Source: H111-94 sp034436045 (GTDB lineage: Bacteria; Chloroflexota; Ktedonobacteria; Ktedonobacterales; Ktedonobacteraceae). Taken from it: a stretch of DNA of 22,755 nt. Within the stretch, counting starts at the first letter, position 1; each line of letters begins with the position of its first letter. The DNA is taken from assembly GCA_034436045.1 (NCBI GenBank), contig DAOTVZ010000225.1, positions 1 to 22,755 of the forward strand, in the 5' to 3' direction. The notes beneath the pieces were generated by a model. The model was given only the letters and a program-made list of their open reading frames with translations. It had not been told where the DNA came from and searched no databases. Positions 17,145 to 22,755 of this stretch are shown here, in pieces. A program made the translations under genes and the position numbers.

Positions 17145-18222
17145 CGTTCATAAAGATTGGGCAGGCCGTGCCAGGCGGCCTGCATCTTCACTAAAAAGTT
17201 CTCAGACAGCAACGGCGCTTTTGAGTACGCCCATTTTTTTTGCCCTGGCTCTCCTGTTTTCCGGTTGCAGTAGTTTTTACGCGATCCCATTGCGCTTCTC
17301 TTCCGCCTCCGCACACACCGCTCTCACATCCAGCAGCAACACTATTGCGATGATCACGCAACCGATAGCCAGTAGTGGATGTGGCAAGCCAGCCCCTTCC
17401 ACCCCAGGTGTAAGTACGATGAGTTCTATAAACGTCAGTGGTATGACACGCTATTATCTCCTGCATATCCCCTTCGGCTATCGAGATACCGTGCCCTATC
17501 CGCTCGTCTTGAATTTTCACGGTCATGGCAGTAACGCCCGGCAACAGCAGTATCGCACCGGCTTCTCGACGCTGGCCGACAGGTATCATTTCCTCGTCGC
17601 CTATCCTCAAGGGGTAATCGGGCCGGATCATCATACCGGCTGGGCCATCGGGCCGCGCTGGGATCCCCACGTCAATGATGTGCTTTTCACCGCCGACCTG
17701 CTTAATCGCCTGCAAGCCACCGTCTGTGTTAATCCGGCACGCATCTACGTCACTGGTTTCTCGAATGGCGGCGGCATGACCAATCTGCTGGCCTGCAAGC
17801 TGGCAGGGCGTGTAGCAGCTTTCGCCTCCGTCTCTGGCTCCTATCCCAGCGTGCCCGGCGGCTGCCATCCCGCGCGCCCGGTGCCCTTGCTGGAGATACA
17901 CGGCACCGGCGACCAGGTGGTTCCTTACGGCGGCTCACTGCGCAAGGGCTATCCGCCGATAGCGTTCTGGCTGCAAGGCTGGGTGCTACGCGATGGCTGC
18001 TCGACCGTGCCCAGCATCTTTCTCAACAAAGACGGTCTGCTGGGAGAAGAGTGGACATGCCGCAACAACGCGGTATTAATCCATTATCGCGTCAGGGGCA
18101 TGCCCCATATGTGGCCCTTACATTACGTACTATATTCCAGAGGCTCATCCCTGACCTTTGATGCATCAAACATAATCTGGAATTTTTTCAACCACTATAC
18201 GCTATCAGCAACTATAAAATGA
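17119..18222 (+). CDS. Predicted lipoprotein esterase, PHB-depolymerase/feruloyl-esterase (LpqC) type
   Basis: A 367-residue alpha/beta-hydrolase. A hydrophobic helix at about 33-48 ends in the lipobox LFSGC, with Cys50 as the likely lipidated residue, so the enzyme is probably anchored outside the cytoplasmic membrane. The n-region before it is unusually long (about 30 residues). The mature part has LVLNFHGHGSNA (oxyanion HG at 134-135), GFSNGGGM with nucleophile Ser215, HGTGDQVVPYGG with Asp265, and GMPHMWP with His330. This order is that of the LpqC/CE1-like esterases acting on polyhydroxybutyrate, feruloyl or other esters. AGGAAG lies eleven bases before the ATG. Coupled to the acyltransferase by a 26-base overlap, it may remove or remodel the acyl group that enzyme adds, or release an acid that the operon imports. 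Confidence 0.9.
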   Translation: MFSRNMRHDVHKDWAGRARRPASSLKSSQTATALLSTPIFFALALLFSGCSSFYAIPLRFSSASAHTALTSSSNTIAMITQPIASSGCGKPAPSTPGVSTMSSINVSGMTRYYLLHIPFGYRDTVPYPLVLNFHGHGSNARQQQYRTGFSTLADRYHFLVAYPQGVIGPDHHTGWAIGPRWDPHVNDVLFTADLLNRLQATVCVNPARIYVTGFSNGGGMTNLLACKLAGRVAAFASVSGSYPSVPGGCHPARPVPLLEIHGTGDQVVPYGGSLRKGYPPIAFWLQGWVLRDGCSTVPSIFLNKDGLLGEEWTCRNNAVLIHYRVRGMPHMWPLHYVLYSRGSSLTFDASNIIWNFFNHYTLSATIK

Positions 18223-18276
18223 TTTATCGCTCCATACATCTATCATAGCAAAAATTGCGTGATGAGCATGATAAAT
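18222..18276. terminator. Possible convergent transcription stop (dyad)
   Basis: ATTTATCGCTC (18222-18232) pairs with GAGC-AT-GATAAAT (18264-18276) around a 31-base loop. The dyad spans exactly the gap between the two convergent stop codons. It is AT-rich, has a two-base bulge, and is only a weak terminator candidate. Confidence 0.25.
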
Positions 18277-19079
18277 TATACCTCGACAAGAGTTAATTCT
18301 TCCTGAGCCTGGTGTAACTCAATGTTACACTCTTGCAAAAGGGTGAAGAGGCGCTGACGCTCGTTGGCAGAGAGTGTGTTCAGGTCGAGCATGGACTCCG
18401 GCTTGTCGGGGTAGATCACGGCCAGATTGGGGCCGTCTAGCCGGAGAGTGACGCGGCTGTCCAGAGGATAGCTATGCAGCGCGCCCAGGCTGCGGCAGGT
18501 TTTGAACAGGCCCACGCTGCCAATCAGGATGAAGACGGCGAAGATGACGCTCAATACCAGCCCTACCAGGCTGAGCAGGATAACCAGTGTGCTTGCGAAG
18601 AAGGCCAGCATGGGATTGGTCAGGTGCAGTGTCCAGCGTAGCAAGATTTCTGGCGAGAGGCCGATCAGCACAGCGACGAAGCACCAGAAGGCCGTATGTA
18701 TCATCCAGAAAATGCTGATAAAATTTTCGTGCGAGAGATCACGCACGGCGATGGTGTTGGCGGTGCGATTGAGGCGCAGGATGCCGGTCGTGTAGCCCGC
18801 ACGCAGGGCGTGAAGGAAGCGCAGTAGGAAGGTTGCCCCCGCCAGCCCCAGCAGCGCGATAAAGCAGAGCAGGGCCACCAGCGCGTCCTGCCATTTGAGG
18901 TACGGTGTCCATATGTGGGCATAGGTCGGCAATACCAACAGAGCGCCGGTCAAGGCCAGCACGGCACAGGCCAGGTAGCCCGCACACCAGCGCCATCCCG
19001 CCATGCGCGTCCGTTGATAAGCGTTGCGCTCAATGCAAAATACCTGTATATCTTCATCGAGTCGGGATAATTTCGCCAT
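18276..19079 (-). CDS. Unrecognised four-helix membrane protein
   Basis: I do not recognise the family. The ATG at 19079 is preferred (267 residues) because GAGG lies eight bases upstream; the frame extends to a GTG at 19106 without a ribosome site. Hydrophobic segments are at about 31-52, 64-86, 121-141 and 157-188, the last long enough for two helices. The N-terminal 30 residues are charged. The last 75 residues form a soluble, mixed domain with LDLNTLSANERQRLFTLLQE near the end. A charged loop at about 88-120 separates helices 2 and 3. It lies 139 bases downstream of cysK on the same strand, so co-transcription is possible but not clear. No catalytic or transport motif is visible. Confidence 0.75.
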   Translation of the reverse strand: MAKLSRLDEDIQVFCIERNAYQRTRMAGWRWCAGYLACAVLALTGALLVLPTYAHIWTPYLKWQDALVALLCFIALLGLAGATFLLRFLHALRAGYTTGILRLNRTANTIAVRDLSHENFISIFWMIHTAFWCFVAVLIGLSPEILLRWTLHLTNPMLAFFASTLVILLSLVGLVLSVIFAVFILIGSVGLFKTCRSLGALHSYPLDSRVTLRLDGPNLAVIYPDKPESMLDLNTLSANERQRLFTLLQECNIELHQAQEELTLVEV

Positions 19080-19218
19080 AACAAAATCCTCAACCGGTTT
19101 ATCCACCAGAAGGATACAGAAAACACCACTTGATTATTCCATTATTAGGAACGAACAAGGTGGGCAACGAGATACAGAGCGCTCAGGACACGGAGCGAGG
19201 AATGCCCTGCCTTGCAGG

Positions 19219-20163
19219 CTAGCGCGTGTTGGTACGCAGGTCGTCGAAGAGGACGGTTTGCAGGTAGCGCTCGGCAGCGCTGGGGAAAATCGTGACGATG
19301 ACCTTACCACGATTCTGCTCTTTGCGTGCTTCTTGCAGTGCGGCCCAGGCCGCTGCACCGCTGCTGATGCCGATGGGAATGCCTTCGAGTGCGATGAGGC
19401 GCTGAGCGGTGGCAACGGCATCGTGGTCGGAAACGGCAATTACATGATCGATCAGATCCACGCGCAAGGTATCAGGTAGGAAGCCGGGGCCGAGGCCCTC
19501 GATGCGGTGTGGGCCGGGGCGTCCGCCAGAGAGCAGGGCGCAATTGGCCGGTTCGACCGCCACCACTTCTATGGAAGGCTTATGCGCGCGCAGACCCTCG
19601 GCCACACCGGTCAGCGTGCCGCCGGTACCGACGCCGATGACGACCATATCTACTTCACCACCGGTATCTTGCCAGATTTCTTCGGCGGTGCCGATGCGGT
19701 GCGCACGCGGATTGGCCTGATTATAGAACTGTTGCGGGTACCAGGCATTCGGCAAAGTGGTACGTAGCTCAATCACTTTATTGATCGCTCCGCGCATACC
19801 CTGTCTTCCTGGCGTCAAAACCACCTCGGCTCCCAGGCGTTTGAGCAACATGCGCCGCTCGCGGCTTACCGTATCCGGCATTGCGAGCGTGCAGCGATAG
19901 CCGCGCGCGGCGGCGATCAGGGCCAGTGAAATGCCCATATTGCCGCTGGTCGGCTCGGTAATGATACCGCCGGGGCGCAATAACCCTTGCGCCTCCGCTT
20001 CACAGATCATTTCAAAGGCAGGGCGGTCTTTAACGCTCCCGCCCGGACTGAACATCTCCAGCTTCGCCAGCAGCGTGACTCCGGTATCGGCGGCGAAGCG
20101 ACTCAACTCGACCAGAGGTGTCCGCCCGATGAAGGCGGTAATATCTTTTGCCCAACGTGCCAT
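19219..20163 (-). CDS. cysK: Cysteine synthase (O-acetylserine sulfhydrylase)
   Basis: A 314-residue PLP enzyme of fold type II, normal length for CysK/CysM. It should make cysteine from O-acetylserine and sulfide in the cytoplasm. IGRTPLVEL at the start, SPGGSVKDRPA with PLP Lys45, EPTSGNMGISLA (substrate loop, about 70-81), GVGTGGTLTGV (phosphate-binding loop) and GISSGAAAWAAL near the end are all in order. The substrate loop reads SGNMG where most CysK proteins have SGNTG. It is the third gene after an Rrf2 regulator and a receiver-domain protein. An O-phosphoserine or thiosulfate-using variant cannot be excluded. The ribosome site before the ATG is weak. Confidence 0.92.
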   Translation of the reverse strand: MARWAKDITAFIGRTPLVELSRFAADTGVTLLAKLEMFSPGGSVKDRPAFEMICEAEAQGLLRPGGIITEPTSGNMGISLALIAAARGYRCTLAMPDTVSRERRMLLKRLGAEVVLTPGRQGMRGAINKVIELRTTLPNAWYPQQFYNQANPRAHRIGTAEEIWQDTGGEVDMVVIGVGTGGTLTGVAEGLRAHKPSIEVVAVEPANCALLSGGRPGPHRIEGLGPGFLPDTLRVDLIDHVIAVSDHDAVATAQRLIALEGIPIGISSGAAAWAALQEARKEQNRGKVIVTIFPSAAERYLQTVLFDDLRTNTR

Positions 20164-20185
20164 ATATCTCTATCTTACCTACATG

Positions 20186-20213
20186 GTAGGGGCGTGATGC
20201 ACCATGCCCCTAC
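20186..20213. repeat. GTAGGGGC-type short palindrome
   Basis: GTAGGGGCGTG (20186-20196) and CATGCCCCTAC (20203-20213) form an 11-bp stem with one mismatch (G-T) and a 6-base loop. It occupies the 46-base gap between the receiver gene and cysK and overlaps the receiver stop codon. Palindromes with GTAGGGGC ends are, from memory, frequent dispersed repeats in Chloroflexota and some cyanobacteria. It could also trim or partly terminate the operon transcript. Confidence 0.65.
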
Positions 20214-20656
20214 GATTCTTCCGGCAGTAGTGCCTGAATGATGCCAAGCAGTTCTTGAAATTTGAACGGCTTACGCAGCAACAGGCCGCTTTGCAGACCT
20301 AAGCGATGCAGTTGCCAGTCGTGAATGGCCGTGATGACCACAATCGGGATGTGCCGCGTCTTACTATGACCGCGCAGGATACGGTAGAGGGATGCACCAT
20401 CTAAATTCGGCAGGCCGATGTCTAGCAAAATCAGGTCGGCCCCTAGATCGGGCAACTGATCTCTGGCCGTCTGACCGTCAGTGAACAGATGCAGACGCCA
20501 ATGGCCTGCACGTTCAAGAAAGTCGTGGAGCAGCGCAGCGATATTTGCGTCATCTTCAACGATAGCGATCAATTTACCATTATCTGTGGTTTCTGCCACA
20601 CACTCCCCCCATTTCTCGCTGCGACATTCATTTGCATTAGAAGCACAAGCCATCAT
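20210..20656 (-). CDS. Stand-alone response-regulator receiver domain protein
   Basis: A 148-residue protein made of a single CheY/Spo0F-like receiver domain (about 27-145) with no output domain. IAIVEDDANI gives the acidic pair Asp35/Asp36. LILLDIGLPNLDG holds the phospho-acceptor Asp79. VVITA supplies Thr109 and LLRKPFKFQEL the conserved Lys129. It should be phosphorylated by a histidine kinase not present in this window and act through protein contacts. The start at 20656 has no ribosome site. A GTG at 20599 (residue 20) follows a strong GGGGGGAG but at only three bases, so the true start is uncertain; residues 1-20, with three Cys, could be untranslated. It is six bases downstream of the Rrf2 gene and 46 bases before cysK. 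Confidence 0.88.
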   Translation of the reverse strand: MMACASNANECRSEKWGECVAETTDNGKLIAIVEDDANIAALLHDFLERAGHWRLHLFTDGQTARDQLPDLGADLILLDIGLPNLDGASLYRILRGHSKTRHIPIVVITAIHDWQLHRLGLQSGLLLRKPFKFQELLGIIQALLPEES

Positions 20657-20662
20657 GAGATA

Positions 20663-21100
20663 TTAGATGTAATACATAGTTTCCGTATTCTCAGTCTTAT
20701 GACGCTGCGCCAGTTCTTCGATAGTTGTTGTATTGAGGATTTGCTGCGTCATTGCATCGATCTTCTGCCATACCTCACGGAGCGCGCAACCGGGAGAGAG
20801 TTTGCAAAAATCAGGATTGGGCAGGCACTCCATTGGCGGCACATAGCCTTCCAGGGCGTTCATGACCTGGGCCATCGTGATCTGTGCCGGCGGGCGCGCC
20901 AGCATATGCCCCCCTTTAGGGCCACGCACGCTCTTGATCAATCCCTCTTTGCGCAAAGCTACCAGAATCTGGTCCAGGTACTGTTCAGGAATATACTGCC
21001 TGCTCGCAATATCGGCGCTCTCCACCAGCCCCTGCCCATAGTAAGCTGCCATATCCAGCATGGCTCTCAGACCATAATCCCCTCTCATCGTGAGCTTCAT
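20663..21100 (-). CDS. Rrf2-family transcriptional regulator with IscR-like cysteine triad
   Basis: A 145-residue Rrf2 protein. The N-terminal winged helix includes MKLTMRGDYGLRAMLDMA and, in the wing, SVRGPKGGHMLARPP. LEG at about 83-85 is family-typical. Cys92, Cys99 and Cys105 (ECLPNPDFCKLSPGC, then ALREVW) match in place and spacing the three cluster-binding cysteines of IscR (C92/C98/C104 in E. coli). A [2Fe-2S] or [4Fe-4S] sensor is therefore likely, unlike CymR, which lacks them. AAAGG lies eight bases before the ATG. It is the first gene of an operon with a receiver protein and cysteine synthase, so sulfur/cysteine or Fe-S status is the natural signal. A promoter and dyad upstream suggest self-regulation. 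Confidence 0.92.
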   Translation of the reverse strand: MKLTMRGDYGLRAMLDMAAYYGQGLVESADIASRQYIPEQYLDQILVALRKEGLIKSVRGPKGGHMLARPPAQITMAQVMNALEGYVPPMECLPNPDFCKLSPGCALREVWQKIDAMTQQILNTTTIEELAQRHKTENTETMYYI

Positions 21101-21151
21101 TGCACAAACCTTTCCAAAAAGGGTGTTGTGACAGAGAATAGCCCCCTTTTC

Positions 21152-21174
21152 CTACTGCTAGAATATATCAGTAG
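21152..21174. promoter_or_regulatory. Candidate Rrf2 operator (CTACTG-N11-CAGTAG)
   Basis: Perfect 6-bp arms surround an AT-rich 11-bp centre, 23 bp in all, a size typical of sites for Rrf2 dimers. The site covers the -10 box of the - strand promoter, so binding would repress the operon. Confidence 0.5.
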
Positions 21175-21188
21175 CGAACGGCTGTCAA
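21160..21188 (-). promoter_or_regulatory. Candidate promoter of the Rrf2-receiver-cysK operon
   Basis: On the - strand, a consensus TTGACA (21183-21188) is followed after 17 bases by TATTCT (21160-21165); an overlapping TATATT with a 15-base spacer is also possible. The expected transcript start is about 50 bases before the Rrf2 start codon. Confidence 0.6.
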
Positions 21189-21457
21189 TGGGGCATAGCT
21201 AACTGGTGAGCTTCGCCGGGAAGCAGAACGAGGGAGATAGGGCGGTCGCTTGCCCTCTTGTTCCCTTACCTTCCTTCCAATAAAACTCTACATTTACTAA
21301 AAGCACAACAAGATATATACATAAGTACTATATAGATAATCACTTCTAAAGAATCGCGTTACAATGTTCTCTGCCTATATGGCTAGATACAGCATTTACT
21401 CAACAATAATAGAATGCAGTGATCAATGATGGGCATGAACAAAAAAGGCGGCTGTGT

Positions 21458-21476
21458 GGACATGATAAATCTGTCC
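21458..21476. repeat. Short dyad GGACA/TGTCC upstream of membrane protein gene
   Basis: GGACA-T-GAT and ATC-TGTCC pair with a one-base bulge around a two-base turn, and CCTACG follows. The TCCCTAC end recalls the GTAGGG-type palindrome at 20186. It may be a degenerate dispersed repeat or part of the leader of the gene that starts at 21527. Confidence 0.35.
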
Positions 21477-21526
21477 CTACGCAACCTGGCCTATCGCTGA
21501 CCACTTATTGGAGGTGAGAAGTTATC

Positions 21527-22144
21527 ATGCAACCTGATACTGAGCAAACCCTCATCATCTACCACAACATGCACACCGCCATCACCTTGCCTGAACCTGG
21601 TGATGAGGGCGAACAGGGCAATCATAGGCTGTCTGCTCCTCTTGCATCGTTATCGTCTATCAACACTTCGGATGAAGACACACTCAATATGACCCCCTAT
21701 AAGCCTTTTTCCTTGCCTTCACGCCGCGTGACCGAAATGACGCCGTGCCTGGCACAGGGCAGCCTCTCACTCTATACTTTCTCATCGCTGGGCGTTGCTT
21801 CGTCACTCGTTAAGCCTCATCATCTACTGCCCGACGGAGCGTCCATCCGCCCTGCTGAGCAGCCTGCCGCCGGACAGCTTTTACCTGAGCAGGCATTTTA
21901 TCCCTTGCTGGTTCCCGCGTTACCGACTGAAGTCGCGCAACCCGCCCATGCAGGTGTATTGACGCTACTGCCACTGCTGCTGGGGACAGCCTTCGTGCTG
22001 CTACTCTATCTGGTAACGCCGGTCGTTGTCAGCTTGCTGCCCTTCTTGCCGACGTTCTGGAGTCGCCTGCTCATATCGCTGGAACTGTTAATCCTGGTTG
22101 AGTGGCTGATCTGTCGTGTCCTGTATAAAACAACGAAGAGATAA
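21527..22144 (+). CDS. Unrecognised small membrane protein
   Basis: A 205-residue protein that I do not recognise. A strong GGAGGTGA lies nine bases before the ATG. The first 140 or so residues are polar, Pro/Ser/Thr-rich and low in obvious structure, suggesting a disordered cytoplasmic or external arm. Two hydrophobic helices follow at about 143-167 and 178-198, with a short Pro-containing turn between them and a Lys/Arg-rich end (KTTKR) that favours a cytoplasmic C-terminus. It stands six bases before an Egghead-like glycosyltransferase gene and is probably its operon partner, perhaps a membrane adaptor for it. Confidence 0.75.
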   Translation: MQPDTEQTLIIYHNMHTAITLPEPGDEGEQGNHRLSAPLASLSSINTSDEDTLNMTPYKPFSLPSRRVTEMTPCLAQGSLSLYTFSSLGVASSLVKPHHLLPDGASIRPAEQPAAGQLLPEQAFYPLLVPALPTEVAQPAHAGVLTLLPLLLGTAFVLLLYLVTPVVVSLLPFLPTFWSRLLISLELLILVEWLICRVLYKTTKR

Positions 22145-22150
22145 ATACGT

Positions 22151-22755
22151 ATGCCTGTAACATCATCATCGTTGCTAACTCTGCTTGAGCGCGCCATTGG
22201 CTACCTGCCCGGCATTCTGGGCGTGCTGGTCAGCCTGATCGGCCTGCGCCTGCTAGCATATTTTTACGACTTTTTCCGGCATTGGGAACACTATCGCGGT
22301 CTGCCCACCCAGACCACCGGCGACCTGATGCGCCTCCCGACGCTGCCCTATCTTAAGATTCAGATCACGACGCGCGGTACTACAGGAAGTACTGTCGTTA
22401 TCCGGCGCGTCATTCGCTCCATCTTAGACCTCGTTTACGACGCTCCCTCCCTCTACGGTCTCCTGCTGAGCGTGGAGATCGTCACGGAGAATGCGCAGCA
22501 AAAAACGCTGTTTGAGCAAGAGTTCGCGCACACACCATTGGATGTGCAGGTCTTTGTTGTTCCACCCGACTATCAAACAGCACGCAAAACCTTGTGCAAG
22601 GCGCGTGCCATGCACCACATGGTCGAACAGCGCCGCCAGGGTCGCAACAGCAAGCCGGGACGCACCTTCATCCTGCATTGCGACGAGGAAAGCATTATGC
22701 CCCCACGCGAGTTGAAAAAGCTGCTCTATTACCTGGCAACAACAAAAGAGCAGAT
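22151..22755 (+). CDS. Egghead-like family 2 glycosyltransferase (5' part, truncated by window end)
   Basis: The frame opens at ATG 22151 and stays open to the window end, giving 201 residues. A hydrophobic helix lies at about 17-38. LPYLKIQITTRGTTGSTVVI (67 on) resembles the start of the catalytic domain in animal Egghead (beta-mannosyltransferase) and its bacterial relatives. VEIVTEN, VFVVPPDYQTARKTLCKARAMHH and RTFILHCDEESIMPP match that family in order, with Asp178-Glu179-Glu180 as the DxD-like metal/nucleotide site. It should transfer a sugar at the membrane. The ribosome site is weak (GAAGAG about ten bases away). The gene follows the small membrane protein after six bases. The C-terminal part, with the expected further helices, is outside the window. 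Confidence 0.8.
   Translation, partial: MPVTSSSLLTLLERAIGYLPGILGVLVSLIGLRLLAYFYDFFRHWEHYRGLPTQTTGDLMRLPTLPYLKIQITTRGTTGSTVVIRRVIRSILDLVYDAPSLYGLLLSVEIVTENAQQKTLFEQEFAHTPLDVQVFVVPPDYQTARKTLCKARAMHHMVEQRRQGRNSKPGRTFILHCDEESIMPPRELKKLLYYLATTKEQ

Larger units (their letters stand above)
21101..21526. other. 426-bp intergenic region between divergent genes
   Basis: It separates the Rrf2 operon (-) from the small membrane protein gene (+). It holds the Rrf2 promoter and dyad (21152-21188), an imperfect hairpin at 21232-21265 with inner stem AGGGC/GCCCT, and an AT-rich stretch at 21280-21420. It also holds a short dyad at 21458-21476. No gene was found in it. A + strand promoter should lie in the AT-rich part, but no hexamer pair is convincing. 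Confidence 0.5.

Noticed and set aside
19190..19218. Terminator for cysK (CCTGC/GCAGG on the - strand)
   Set aside because: The stem is only five or six base pairs and is not followed by a T-run on the - strand.

Overview
The window reads as accessory chromosome of a free-living bacterium, most like a Ktedonobacteria-type member of the Chloroflexota. That assignment is an inference from gene style: moderate GC, a fused Fe-S/NrfD redox subunit, a GH57 enzyme beside a glycogen-synthase-like transferase, an Egghead-like GT2, and short GTAGGGGC-type palindromes between genes. No rRNA, tRNA, CRISPR array, transposase or phage gene was found.

Layout. (1) 116-2192, + strand: an unrecognised C-terminally anchored membrane protein followed one base later by a LysR regulator. 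(2) 2336-6817, + strand: a two-gene complex iron-sulfur molybdoenzyme. The first gene fuses a four-cluster ferredoxin subunit to an NrfD/PsrC-type quinone-reactive membrane subunit. The second encodes a 942-residue molybdopterin catalytic subunit with no visible Tat leader. A TTATC-N5-GATAA dyad and a promoter-like sequence between lysR and this operon suggest LysR control. (3) 6840-6916: a 77-nt near-perfect hairpin between convergent genes. (4) 7012-9401: a divergent pair, an EamA/DMT exporter (-) and an M20 amidohydrolase (+). The leader of the amidohydrolase gene carries two copies of a 22-bp repeat, each containing GAATC-N5-GATTC. (5) 9468-12264, - strand: a glycogen-synthase-like glycosyltransferase followed by a GH57 glycoside hydrolase, a small alpha-glucan operon. 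(6) 12804-18222, + strand: a tightly packed four-gene operon of MFS transporter, class I acyl-CoA/AMP ligase, membrane acyltransferase-3 and secreted lipoprotein esterase. (7) 18276-21100, - strand: a four-helix membrane protein, then (transcribed from the right) an Rrf2 regulator with three IscR-like cysteines, a stand-alone receiver domain and a cysteine synthase. (8) 21527-22755, + strand: a small membrane protein and the start of an Egghead-like GT2 that runs off the window.

The most interesting systems are the Rrf2-receiver-CysK operon with a dyad overlapping its own promoter, the MFS/ligase/acyltransferase/esterase operon, the fused redox complex with its likely LysR operator, and two regulatory-looking DNA structures (the 77-nt hairpin and the repeated dyads before the M20 gene). 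Everything functional is inferred from motifs read by eye. No database search was possible.
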